Shown: piece after piece, positions 24,500 to 36,880 of the stretch | Position numbering within the stretch: the stretch's first letter is position 1 | Layout: the number at the start of each line of letters is the position of its first letter | Assembly (NCBI GenBank): GCA_030549335.1 | Contig: CM060188.1 | Coordinates: 67,114,696-67,178,695, forward strand | Direction: 5' to 3' | Length of the DNA stretch: 64,000 nucleotides | Source of the DNA: Pontederia crassipes | Lineage: Eukaryota; Streptophyta; Magnoliopsida; Commelinales; Pontederiaceae | Position numbers and translations under genes: made by a program | The notes under the pieces: model-generated | Seen by the model: the letters and a program-made list of their open reading frames with translations, nothing else | Databases searched by the model: none | Told to the model about the DNA's origin: nothing

Positions 24500-27478
24500 A
24501 AAGTCGGCGACGCCCCTGACGCCGTTGTCCGGGCTTCCTCGGGGCCTTCGTCTTGAGTCTTGACTTCACTTGTCTCGTTCAATTCTGCCTTCTTTGCCTT
24601 GACTTCAACTTCACCAGCATCACGCAACGCCAGGAATGCCCGCTCCTTGGGGTCTCGCTGAGGACTCCTCCCTCAGGCCTGCTTCGCTCACTGATCCTTC
24701 GTCCAACCCGGGGTCATCACTTGTGCAGCGCCAGTGGAGTCCGCCATGTGCGGTCTGACTTCATCAAGCAACTATCCGTCCATCAAGTCTCTGTTGGCTT
24801 CACTTCTCTTCGACTTGCGCAGCGTCAACTTGTGTGGTTTGGCTTCTTTGGGGGTGAAACAACTCTTGTATGCCTTCAGGAATAGCGCGGAGAAGAGTTG
24901 TCTCAGGGTCGTGTAGAACACGATGAAGAGTCTCGCCATTCGACCAGCATGACTTGACTCGATGCCTTCATGTTGCGGATGGCCGCAGCATAAGGTCTCC
25001 CTTCCGTCGAATGCAAAGTACGGGACCATCTCACCCTCGATGATCATTCTTGAATTTCGACGACTTGAAACAGCACAAGCTCTCCGATGTCGATGCTTGT
25101 AGCTTGTCTGCTTCGAGTGCCTGGGGTCTCTATGATGAGCGACAAGAGTCTTCCCATGGATATTCTGGGATGCTTCCGGTCTCTTTGTGGGCTTGACTCA
25201 ATGTCTCTATGTTGCAAATGATTGCAACGTAGAGTCTTCCATACCTCTGCCGAACGAAAAGCGCAGAACCACCTCCTCCTTGGTGATCACCTGATGTTTC
25301 GGCAGTCTTGAGGCGGGACAAGGTTCTTTGATATGACAATCCATGCCTTGCCCATCCAAGTCGCCATAGTGGGCGACGAGAGTCTCCCCACGTTCCCTTG
25401 TGGTTCAACTCGCTATCTCCAAGTTGCAGATGGCTACAACGTTGAGTCCTTCATCCGCCGAGCCTTGAGAACATCTCCACCTTCCCCTTGGTGGACAAGA
25501 GATATCTCAACGGTTTGAGGTGGAGCAAGGTTCTTTGGTATAACATTCCGCACCTTGTCCACACCCAGTCGCTATAGTGAGCGACGATGGGGGTCTCCCC
25601 ACATGTGCCTGTGGTTCGACTCGCTTCTCCTGCTTCGATGGGCGATCTTTATCTTCGGCATAAATAGCTTCCTCCTTGCGACTTGAGCTTCTCTCCCCCA
25701 CCATTGCCCTTGCCCAAGGGCTTTGGTGGTATGGCACTTGTCCCTATTGACTTGGCAGCGTCGACTAGTGAGCGGAGGTTGGACGATCCGGTCGTTCCAA
25801 CTCCTTCCTAGTCCAAAGCTTATAACCCCTCTGCATGAAGAGCACCAACACTGGGTCTTCATCCTCTTGGGAACACTGTAGGCGGAGCTCGGTGATTCCT
25901 TTCACTTCCTCCTTCAACATGCCCATCTGGCCGATGTTGAACAATGCGATCTTGACCTTCAGTCTCAACTTGTCAGGGCTTGCATAATTGATGAACTGCC
26001 AATTCTTCTGTCCCATGTCTGGGATGCATGTTTGCCACATTCTACCTTGTCGCGATGGCAACGCCATCCTGAGTTTGCCACATCTTGCAAGGTTCTTGGG
26101 ATATGTCTTCTTCCGATCCTGGGACCTCCTTTGAAGCTTTGACAATCCCTTTGGGGTATGGACAGGGCGAGATCGTTGTGCTCGTTCACGAAGAGGATGC
26201 ACCTTAGATGCTCGTCCGTCCGCACCTTGGACAAAGTAATGCCACTGTGCTTGTCATCCTAGATCATACACCTTTGACATACTCGTCCACCGGGCGGCTT
26301 GACCCTTGCGAAAGAGTACCGTTCCGGGCCTTCACTGATCCGTGTGGATGCTTGTGAAGACGCTCCGCTTAGATAAGCGGACTGCGGTTGGTGAACTCGT
26401 GGCATGAGCTCCCAACATTACCTCCATCTCCATTCGAAGGGACGACATCGCCAATGTGTCCTTCAAAAGTTTCGCACTGTGATCCTTGGAGGCCGCTTCG
26501 ATTACTCGAGGCGATGTCCGAAAGGAAAGGGCACTCCTTCCTTCGGTTGGCGGCAGAACGCTTGACAGCAGCATGTCAAGGTTTGCCGATGCTCGACGCT
26601 CAGACCATTTGCCAAATTGGTCGCTGAGTTGAGGCGTCGATTTGCGTTGGCATGTATCAGGTTCGTCCCACTCCTTGATGGATGACATCGTGCCGCTTGC
26701 GGGGCGACACTTGACGAGGCAGGCAAGGCTGACAGCTCGTCCATGAGTGTTTGCAAGTAATCAACGCTTTGCTCCATTCCCGAAAGTCATCGTGGCGTGG
26801 CAGACGATGCTGCGGCATGACAAGATGCTTGTGATTGATGCTCCTTGGCCGAAAGGATGATATTCTTTGGCCGAAAAGAGACCATGAACCTTGATATTTG
26901 TCTTTAAGCCAACTTCTCCCGTGAAGCGATTGTGCACTTCACGTTGCATGACTAGGTATGCGATGCGACATCATGAAATACCGAGCAGCGCCAGGTCGCC
27001 ATGATAGTGCATGACCGACAGTCCCTGAATGTGACACGGGTCCTCCGAGTTACACGACGCTCGTGTAAGCGATCTCATGATATGAGCAGCGCAAGACCAT
27101 CATGCGGAGCATATGGCCACTCTTTGAAGCAGCGCGACACTTCAGGATTCCCGACTGTATACCTGGGATGGTTGATCTGCTCGAGTGAGCGATGCATGAC
27201 CGTCCCGGTTAGGCAGGGCGATCAATCCGCCATCATGATGCATGACGGACGTTCCTTGACACGACACGGGTGTATGAGGAACATGCTGCGGGGCACGACT
27301 GGGCGTGCGGTGAGGAGGCTTGCCATGCCTTCCTCGTTGGCGTCCATGATCAAAGACTATGGTACTAGTGCGCCTGGGCGTGATGGAGTATTTGAGCGGA
27401 AGCACATTTCCTATGCCAGGGCATGTTGCGACGACACAAATGAGTCATCATCGCTGGGTAATCCGAGCAGGAAGAACT
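24500..27478 (-). other. Internal region without recognisable proteins
   Basis: The longest minus-strand frames are about 90-145 codons, broken by stops and overlapping each other. One stretch (about 25,825-25,955) reads IGQMGMLKE and LRLQCSQEDEDP and is shared with the 36.9-kb relative. Between these two copies amino-acid-changing differences outnumber silent ones, so there is no sign of protein constraint. A start reading MDANEE, soon after the primer binding site at about 27,344, recurs in all three copies but stays short. The region may be an eroded coding region or a non-coding cargo. Confidence 0.6.
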
Positions 27479-27490
27479 GCTCTGATACCA
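27479..27490 (-). other. Primer binding site (initiator-Met tRNA)
   Basis: On the minus strand TGGTATCAGAGC starts two bases after the 5' LTR. This is the canonical plant retrotransposon site complementary to the 3' end of initiator-Met tRNA, and it fixes the element's orientation. Confidence 0.92.
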
Positions 27491-27492
27491 CT

Positions 27493-28159
27493 TGTCACGG
27501 AGTCATTCTCGGACACTAGACCACGTGCGGCGACTAGGCGGATAGGCACCTAGCCAAGCCTGTTTTGAGTTTGCAGCGGAAGTTTCATGGTCGAGACGAC
27601 TTTGTCGAGAGTCGCTCTTATAGGCATTCAATCACGGACATGACTAGAGTGTTGGACTACTCGTCACGAGACCGTGATATTAGCGCGTTGCGGCACTAAT
27701 GTTGGCGCTTGGGCGCTTAAAGTCCGAAGGGGCGACGAAGGGACCACGAGATGCCACGAAGGGACACCGATGTGGGTTGCCACCCCACGCTCAAGGCCAT
27801 GACACTAGAATTAAAGGAAATCTTACTTGTATTAAATATGATGAAACATAACATACAATTGGGCCTCGGAAGGCACTAGTGAACTCCTCCCAGTGTACCG
27901 TAGGTATAGGAGTCTTGTTACATATCGAAGATGCAAAAGACGTACCCTACGGGAACGTCACCTACTTGGCCATTCATAAGGACGGCCTTACAAGATAAAT
28001 GCCCTAAGGGCGGTTAACTTGGTACTCCGCAATATTACGCAGTGCGGGACGGCTGCATGTGTTCCATGTTTTCGGCGCTAAGCGGCCGAGGGCTATAAGT
28101 TGAGCGGCACTGGTGCCGCGAGGCTTCACGCTTCGTGTCACGGGAAATGCCCCGTGACA
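27493..28159 (-). repeat. 5' LTR of the non-autonomous element
   Basis: 667 bp. It carries the same terminal hairpin as the 3' LTR and a TATA-like TATAAGAG. It is separated from the primer binding site by AG. Confidence 0.93.
27615..27622 (-). promoter_or_regulatory. LTR TATA-like box
   Basis: TATAAGAG on the minus strand. It is kept in the 3' LTR (23,943-23,950), in the 36.9-kb copy near 37,422 and, as TATAAGAA, in the old copy near 9,750. Its conservation across diverged copies supports a promoter role. Confidence 0.5.
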
Positions 28160-28160
28160 C

Positions 28161-30290
28161 GCGCACGAATTTTCGCACTACCGGGCAATTTTTGCACGAG
28201 TCCATTTCTTCATCCCAAACGTCTTCCCAAGCATCAACATGCACGAAAGCGTCAAAAATTTCACGTCTTTTCGCCTTCTTGGTGGAAAATACACCAAAAA
28301 GCCGCGAAACCATGCGCGCGCGAATTCTTGCACCCCCGAGCAATTTTCGCACGAGTCCATTTATTCGTCCCAAACGTCTCCTCATGAATCAACATGCACA
28401 AAAGCGTAGAAAATTTCACATCTTTTGGCCTTCTTGGTGGTGAACACGCGTAAAACGCGCGAGTCCATTTTTTCGTCCCAAACAAATTCTCGCACCCTCG
28501 AGCAATTTTCGCGCGAGTCCATTTTTTCGCCCCAAACATCTCACATGAATCAACATGCACGAAAGCATCAAAAATTTTGCGTCTTTTGGCCTTCTTGGTG
28601 GAAAATGCATGAAACGGTGACTCCATTTTTTTCATCCCAAACGTCTGCCCATGAATCAACATGCACGAAAGCGTCAAAAATTTTACGTCTTTTGGCCTTG
28701 GTGGTGGAGAACACGCATAAACGCGCGAAAAAGTGCGCGCGCGAATTTTTGCACCCGCGGACAATTTTCACGCGAGTCCATTTTTTCATCCCAAACGTCA
28801 AAAATTTTGTGTCTTTTCGCCCTCTTGGTGGGAAATTCGCCAAAAAGGCGTGAAACACCGCGCGCGCGAATTTTCGCACCCCCAAGCAATTTTCGCGCTA
28901 CCCTATTTTTTCGTCCCAAATGTCTCCCCAGGCATCAACATGCACGAAAGCGTCAAAATTTTTGCTTCTTTTCGCCTTCTTGGTGGAAAATACGCCAAAA
29001 AGGCGTGAAACCATGCGTGCCTGAATTCTCGCACCCCCGGTCAATTTTTTTTCGAGTCCATTTTTTCGTCCCAAACATCTCCCCATGCATTGCGTCTTTT
29101 AGCCTTCTTGGTGGAAAATACGCCAAGAAAGCGCGAAACGGTGCACACTCGAACTTTCGCACCACCAGGCAATTTTCGAGTGAGTCCATTTTTTCGTCCC
29201 AAATGTGTCCCCATGCAACAACATGCACGAAAGCGTCGAAAATTTCGCCACTTTTCACTTTCTTTGTGGAAAATACGTCAAAAAGGCGCGAAACGACACG
29301 CGCGCGAATTTTCTCACCCCCGAGCTATTTTCGCACGAGTCCATTTTTTCATCTCAAATGTCTCACATGAATCAACATGCACGAAAGTGTCGAAAATTTT
29401 GCATCTTTTGGCCTTCTTGGTGAAAAATGCGCGAAACGGTGCACGCGCGAATTTTTTCACCCCGGGCCATTTTCGTGCGAGTCCATTTTTTTCATCTCAA
29501 ACGTGTCCCCATGCATTAACATGCACGAATGCGTAAAAAATTTCGCGTCTTTTCACCATCTTGGTGGAGAATAAGCCAAAAAAGGCGTGTAACGGCGCGC
29601 ACGCGAATTTTCGCACCCCGGACAATTTTCGCACGAGGCCATTTCTTCGTCCCAAAAGTCTCCCAATGCGCGCGAGTCCATTTTTTCACATCCTAGACAA
29701 TTTTCTCGCGAGTCCATTTTTTCTTCCCAAACGTCTCCCCATGCGTCAACATACACAAAAGCGTCAAAAATTTTGCGTCTTTTGACATTCTTGGTGGAGA
29801 ACACGCGTAAAAGGCGCAAAATGGTGCACGTGCATATTTTCGTACCCCGGGAATTTTTGCGCGAGTCCATTTTTCATCCTAAACGTCTCCCCATGCATCA
29901 ACATGCACAAAAGCGTAAAAAATTTCGCGTCATTTCGCGTTCTTGTTGGAATATACGCCAAAATGGCGTGAAATGGTGCGCGCGCGAATTTTCGCATGAC
30001 CGGACAATTTACGTGCGAGTCCATTTTTTCGTCCCAAACAACACTCCATGCATCAACATGCACAAATGCATCAAAAATTTCACGTCTTTTCACCTTCTTG
30101 GTGGAAAATAAGGCAAAAAGGCGACAAACGACGCGCGCGCGAATTTTTGCACCCCCGGGCAACTTTCGCGTGAGTCCATTTGTTCGTCCCAAATGTCTCC
30201 CCATGCATCAACATGCACGAAAGCGTAAAAAATTTTGCATCTTTTCGCCTTCTTGGTGGAAAATACACGAAAAAAGCGCGCAACGGTGCG
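28161..30290 (+). repeat. Higher-order repeat copy 1 (2.13 kb, two monomers short)
   Basis: Collinear with the next two copies but lacks about two monomers near 28,620, where GAAACGGTGACTCC joins directly to the GTCTGCCCATGAATCAAC monomer. Confidence 0.8.
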
Positions 30291-32770
30291 CGCACGAATT
30301 TTCGCACTACCGGGCAATTTTTGCACGAGTCCATTTCTTCATCCCAAACGTCTTCCCAACATCAACATGCACGAAAGCGTAAAAAATTTCACGTCTTTTC
30401 GCCTTCTTGGTGGAAAATACACCAAAAAGCCGCGATACCATGCGCGCGCGAATTCTTGCACCCCCGAGCAATTTTCGCACGAGTCCATTTATTCGTCCCA
30501 AACGTCTCCCCATGAATCAACATGCACAAAAGCGTAGAAAATTTCGCATCTTTTGGCCTTGTTGGTGGTGAACACGTGTAAAACGCGCGAGTCCATTTTT
30601 TCGTTCCAAACAAATTCTCGCACCCTCGAGCAATTTTCGCGCGAGTCCATTTTTTTGCCCCAAACATCTCACATGAATCAACATGCACGAAAGCATCGAA
30701 AATTTTGCATCTTTTGGCCTTCTTGGTGGAAAATGCACGAAACGGTGACTCCATTTTTTTCATCTGAAACGTGTACCCATGCATCAACATGCACGAAAGC
30801 GTCGAAAATTTTGTGTCTTTTCACCTTTTTTGTGGAAAATACGCCAAAAAGGCGCGAAACGGCGTGCGCGCGAATTTTCTCACCCCCGAGCAATTTTTGC
30901 GCGAATCCATTTTTTAGTCCCAAATGTCTCCCCATGCATCAACATGCGCGAAAGCGTCAAAAATTTCGCGTCTTTTCACCTTCATGGTGGAAAATACGCC
31001 AATAAGGCGCGAAACGCTGCGCGTGCGAATTTTTGCACCCCAAGCAATTTTCGCACAAGTCCATTTTTTCATCCCAAACGTCTGCCCATGAATCAACATG
31101 CACGAAAGCGTAAAAAATTTTGCATCTTTTGGCCTTGGTGGTGGAGAACACGCATAAAACGCGCGAAAAAGTGCTCGCGCGAATTTTCGCACCCGCGGAC
31201 AATTTTCACGCGAGTCCATTTTTTCATCCCAAACGTCGAAAATTTTGTGTCGCCCTCTTGGTGGAAAATTCGCCAAAAAGGCGTGAAACGCCGCGTGCGC
31301 GAATTGTCGCACCCCCAAGCAATTTTCGCACCCCCAAGCAATTTTCGCGCTACCCCATTTTTTCGTCCCAAATGTCTCCCCAGGCATCAACATGCATGAA
31401 AGCGTCAAAATTTTCGCTTCTTTTCGCCTTCTTGGTGGAAAATACGCCAAAAAGGCGTGAAACCATGCGTGCCCGAATTCTCGCACCCCCGGTCAATTTT
31501 TTCGTGAGTCCATTTTTTCGTCCCAAACGTCTCCCCATGCATCAACATGCACGAAAGCGTCGAAAATTTTGCGTCTTTTAGCCTTCTTGGTGGAAAATAT
31601 GCCAAGAAAGCGCGAAACGGTGCACACTCGAACTTTCGCACCACCAGGCAATTTTCGAGCGAGTCCATTTTTTCGTCCCAAACGTGTCCCCATGCAACAA
31701 CATGCACGAAAGCGTCAAAAATTTCGCCACTTTTCACTTTCTTTGTGGAAAATACGCCAAAAAGGCGCGAAACGACGCGCGCGCGAATTTTTGCACCCCC
31801 GAGCTATTTTCGCACGAGTCCATTTTTTCGTCTCAAACGTCTCACATGAATCAACATGCACGAAAGTGTCGAAAATTTTGCATCTTTTGGCCTTCTTGGT
31901 GGAAAACGCGCGAAACGGTGCACGCGCGAATTTTTTCACCCCAGGCCATTTTCGTGCGAGTCCATTTTTTTCGTCTCAAACGTGTCCCCATGCATTAACA
32001 TGCACGAAAGCGTCAAAATTTTCTCGTCTTTTCACCATCTTGGTGGAGAATACGCCAAAAAAGGCGTGTAACGACGCGCACGCGAATTTTCGCACCCCGG
32101 ACAATTTTCGCACGAGGCCATTTCTTCGTCCCAAAAGTCTCCCAATGCGCGCGAGTCCATTTTTTCACATCCTAGGCAATTTTCTCGCGAGTCCATTTTT
32201 CTTCCCAAACGTCTCCCCATGCGTCAACATGCACAAAAGCGTCAAAAATTTCGCGTCTTTTGACATTCTTGGTGGAGAACACGCATAAAAGGCGCAAAAC
32301 GGTGCACGTGCAAATTTTCGTACCCCGGGCAATTTTTGCGCGAGTCCATTTTTCATCCTAAACGTCTCTCCATGCATCAACATGCACAAAAGCGTAAAAA
32401 CTTTCACGTCTTTTCGCGTTCTTGTTGGAATATACGCCAAAATGGCGTGAAATGGTGCGCGCGCGAATTTTCGCATGACCCGGACAATTTACGTGCGAGT
32501 CCATTTTTTCGTCCCAAACAACACTCCATGCATCAACATGCACAGAAGCGTCAAAAATTTTACGTCTTTTCACCTTCTTGGTGGAAAATAAGGCAAAAAG
32601 GCGACAAACGACGCGGGCGCGAATTTTTGCACCCCCGGGCAACTTTCGCGTGAGTCCATTTGTTCGTCCCAAATGTCTCCCCATGCATCAACATGCACGA
32701 AAGCGTAAAAAATTTTGCATCTTTTCGCCTTCTTGGTGGAAAATACACGAAAAAAGCGCGCAACGGTGCG
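30291..32770 (+). repeat. Higher-order repeat copy 2 (2,480 bp)
   Basis: About 16 monomers. Long stretches are nearly identical to copy 3, including unusual monomers such as one with CAAACAACACTCCATGC and one shortened to TCTCCCAATGCGCGCGAG. Confidence 0.85.
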
Positions 32771-35237
32771 CGCACGAATTTTCGCACTACCGGGCAATTT
32801 TTGCACGAGTCCATTTCTTCATCCCAAACGTCTTCCCAACATCAACATGCACGAAAGCGTAAAAAATTTCACGACTTTTCGCCTTCTTGGTGGAAAATAC
32901 ACCAAAAAGCCGCGATACCATGCGCGCGCGAATTCTTGCACCCCCGAGCAATTTTCGCACGAGTCCATTTATTCGTCCCAAACGTCTCCCCATGAATCAA
33001 CATGCACAAAAGCGTAGAAAATTTCGCGTCTTTTGGCCTTGTTGGTGGTGAACACGCGTAAAATGCACGAGTCCATTTTTTCGTCCCAAACAAATTCTCG
33101 CACCCTCGAGCAATTTTCGCGCGAGTCCATTTTTTCGCCCCAAATATCTCACATGAATGAACATGCACGAAAGCATCGAAAATTTCGCGTCTTTTGGCCT
33201 TCTTGGTGGAAAATGCACGAAACGGTGACTCCATTTTTTTCGTCTGAAACGTGTACCCATGCATCAACATGCACGAAAGCGTCGAAAATTTTGCGTCTTT
33301 TCACCTTTTTTGAGGAAAATACGCCAAAAAGGCGCGAAACGGCGCGCGCACGAATTTTCTCACCCCGGAGCAATTTTTGCGCGAATCCATTTTTTAGTCC
33401 CAAATGTCTCCCCATGCATCAACATGCGCGAAAGCGTTAAAAATTTCGCGTCTTTTCACCTTCATGGTGGAAAATACGCCAAGAAGGCGTGAAACGCTGC
33501 GCGTGCGAATTTTTGCACCCCAAGCAATTTTCGCACAAGTCCATTTTTTCATCCCAAACGTCTGCCCATGAATCAACATGCACGAAAGCGTCGAAAATTT
33601 TACGTCTTTTGGCCTTGGTGGTGGAGAACACGCATAAATGCGCGAAAAAGTGCGCGCGCGAATTTTTGCACCCGCGGACAATTTTCACGCGAGTCCATTT
33701 TTTCATCCCAAACGTCGAAAATTTTGTGTCTTTTCGCCCTCTTGGTGGGAAATTCGCCAAAAAGGCGTGAAACGTCGCGCGCAGCGAATTTTCGCACCCC
33801 CAAGCAATTTTCGCGCTACCCTATTTTTTCATCCCAAATGTCTCCCCAGGCATCAACATGCACGAAAGCGTCAAAATTTTTGCTTCTTTTCGCCTTCTTG
33901 GTGGAAAATACGCCAAAAAGGCGTGAAACCATGCGTGCCCGAATTCTCGCACCCCCGGTCAATTTTTTTTCGAGTCCATTTTTTCGTCCCAAACGTCTCC
34001 CCATGCATCAACATGCACAAAAGCGTCGAAAATTTTGCGTCTTTTAGCCTTCTTGGTGGAAAATACGCCAAGAAAGCGCGAAACGGTGCACACTCGAACT
34101 TTCGCACCACCAGGCAATTTTCGAGCGAGTCCATTTTTTCATCCCGAACGTGTCCCCATGCAACAACATGCACGAAAGCGTCGAAAATTTCGCCACTTTT
34201 CACTTTCTCTGTGGAAAATACGCCAAAAAGGCGCGAAACGACGCGCGCACGAATTTTCGCACCCTCGAGCTTTTTTCGCACGAGTCCATTTTTTCGTCTC
34301 AAATGTCTCACATGAATCAACATGCACGAAAGTGTCGAAAATTTTGCATCTTTTGGCCGTCTTGGTGGAAAATGCGCGAAACGGTGCACGCGCAAATTTT
34401 TTCACCCCGGGCCATTTTCGTGCGACTCCATTTTTTTGTCTCAAACGTGTCCCCATGCATTAACATGCACGAAAGCATCAAAAATTTCACGTCTTTTCAC
34501 CATCTTGGTGGAGAATACGCCAAAAAAGGCGCGTAACGGCGCGCACAGCGAATTTTTACACCCCGGACAATTTTCGCACGAGGCCATTTCTTCGTCCCAA
34601 AAGTCTCCCAATGCGCGCGAGTCCATTTTTTCACATCCTAGGCAATTTTCTCGCGGGTCCATTTTTTCTTCCCAAACGTCTCCCCATGCGTCAACATGCA
34701 CAAAAGCATCAAAAATTTTGCGTCTTTTGACATTCTTGGTGGAGAACACGTGTAAAAGGCGCAAAACGGTGCACGTGCAAATTTTCGTACCCCGGGCAAT
34801 TTTTGCGCGAGTCCATTTTTCGTCCTAAACGTCTCCCCATGCATCAACATGCACAAAAGCGTAAAAAAATTCGCGTCTTTTCGCGTTCTTGTTGGAATAT
34901 ACGCCAAAATGGCGTGAAATGGTGCGCGCGCGAATTTTCGCATGACCGGACAATTTTCGTGCGAGTCCATTTTTTCATCCCAAACGACTCTCCATGCCTC
35001 AACATGCATGAAAGTGTCGAAAATTTCACGTATTTTCACCTTCTTGGTGGAAAATAAGGCAAAAAGGCGACAAACGACGCGGGCGCGAATTTTTGCACCC
35101 CCGGGCAACTTTCGCGTGAGTCCATTTGTTCGTCCCAAATGTCTCCCCATGCATCAACATGCATGAAAGCGTAAAAAATTTCGCATCTTTTCGCCTTCTT
35201 GGTGGAAAATACGCCAAAAAAGCGCGCAACGGTGCGC
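32771..35237 (+). repeat. Higher-order repeat copy 3 (2,467 bp)
   Basis: Same order of monomer variants as copy 2. In places it groups with copy 1 instead: both lack a 21-bp duplication present at 31,309 and 36,410. Confidence 0.85.
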
Positions 35238-36880
35238 GCAGGAATTTTCGCACTACCGGGCAATTTTCGCACGAGTCCATTTCTTCGTCCCAAACGTCTT
35301 CCCATGCATCAACATGCACGAAAGAGTAAAAAATTTCGCGTCTTTTCGCCATCTTGGTGAAAAATACACCAAAAAGACGCGAAACCGTGCGCGCGCGAAT
35401 TCTTGCACCCCCGAACAATTTTCGCACGAGTTCATTTATTCATCTCAAACGTCTCCCCATGAATCAACATGCACAAAAGCGTCAAAAATTTCGCGTCTTT
35501 TGACCTTGTTGGTGGTGAACACGCGTAAAACGCGTGAGTCCATTTTTTCGTCCCAAACGTCTCCCCAAGCATCAACAAGCACGAAAGCGTCGAAAATTTT
35601 GCGTCTCTTCGCCTTCACAGTGGAAAATACGCCAAAAAGGTGCGAAACGCCGCGCGTGCGAATTTTTGCACCCCCAAGCAATTTTCGCGTGAGCCCATTT
35701 TTTCGTCCCAAACATCTCCCCAGGCATCAACATGCACGAAAGCGTAAAAAAATTCGCGCCTTTTCGCCTTCTTGGTGGAAAATATGCCAAAAAGATGCGA
35801 AACCGTGCGCCCGCGAATTCTCGCACCCCCGGGCAATTTTCGCGCGAGTTCATTGTTTCGTCCCAAACGTCTCACATGAATCAACATGCCCGAAAGCGTC
35901 AAAAATTTTGCGTCTTTTCACCTTTTTTGTGTAAAATACGCCAAAAAGGCGCGAAACGGCGCGGCGCGAATTTTCTCACCCCCGAGCAATTTTTCCGCGA
36001 ATCCAGTTTTTCGTCCCAAATGTCTTCCCATGAATCAACATGCACGAAAGCATCGAAAATTTCGCGTCTTTTCGCCTTCATGGTGGAAAATACGCCAAAA
36101 AGGCGCGAAATGCTGCGCGTGCGAATTTTTGCACCCCAAGCAATTTTCGCACAAGTCCATTTTTTCGTCCCAAACGTCTGCTCATGAATCAACATGCACG
36201 AAAGTGTCGTAAAATTTGCGTCTTTTGGCCTTGGTGGTGGAGAACACGCATAAAACGCGCGAAAAAGTGCGCGCGCGAATTTTCGCACCCGCGGACAATT
36301 TTCATGCGAGTCCATTTTTTCATCCCAAATGTCGAAAATTTTGTGTCTTTTCGCCCTCTTGGTGGAAAATTCGCCAAAAAGGCATGAAACGCCGCGCGCG
36401 CAAATTTTCGCACCCCAAGCAATTTTCGCACCCCCAAGCAATTTTCGCGCTACCACATTTTTTCGTTCCAAACGTCTCCCCATGCATCAACATGCACGAA
36501 AGCGTCAAAAATTTTGCGTCTTTTCGTCTTCTTGGTGGAAAATATGCCAAAAAGGCGGAAAACGACGCGCGCGCGAATTTTCGCACCCCCCGACAATTTC
36601 CGCACGAGTCCATTTTTTCGTCCCAAACGTGTCCCCATGCAACAACATGCACGAAAGCGTAAAAAATTTCACCACTTTTCACCTTCTTTGTGGAAAATAC
36701 GCCAAAAAGGCGCGAAACAGCGCGCGCGTGAATTTTCGCACCCCCGAGCAATTTTTGCACGAGTCCATTTTTTCGTCCCAAACGTCTCCCCATGAATTAA
36801 CATGCACGAAAGCATAAAAATTTCGCGTCTTTTGGCCTTGTTGATGGAGAACACACGTATAACACGCGAAAAGGTACACG
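35238..36880 (+). repeat. Higher-order repeat copy 4 (partial, more diverged)
   Basis: Starts in register with copies 2 and 3 and is cut off by the retroelement at 36,881. Confidence 0.7.

Larger units (their letters stand above)
23821..28159 (-). mobile_element. Complete non-autonomous LTR retrotransposon (LARD-like)
   Basis: Two 667-bp LTRs (TGTCAC...GTGACA) flank a 3.0-kb interior with an initiator-Met primer binding site beside the 5' LTR and a polypurine tract beside the 3' LTR. On the minus strand the order is 5' LTR 28,159-27,493, interior, 3' LTR 24,487-23,821. The satellite reads in phase across the insert with a 4-bp duplication CGCG (23,817-23,820 and 28,160-28,163). The interior encodes no gag, protease, reverse transcriptase or integrase I can recognise. 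The LTRs differ at 13 of 667 sites, nearly all transitions, so the insertion is fairly young. Two relatives occur in this window. Confidence 0.93.
28160..36880 (+). repeat. ~155-bp satellite array, plus orientation, block 3 with higher-order repeats
   Basis: About 56 monomers, organised in a higher-order unit of about 2.48 kb (16 monomers). The signature GAATTTTCGCACTACCGGGC recurs at 28,167, 30,297, 32,777 and 35,244. Before the 4.3-kb element inserted, 23,820 and 28,160 were adjacent, so this block continues block 2. It ends abruptly at the truncated retroelement at 36,881. Confidence 0.95.

Noticed and set aside
24553..25518. Plus-strand frames of 60-110 codons opposite the element's strand
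   Set aside because: They run antisense to the element and have no domain or conservation of frame.
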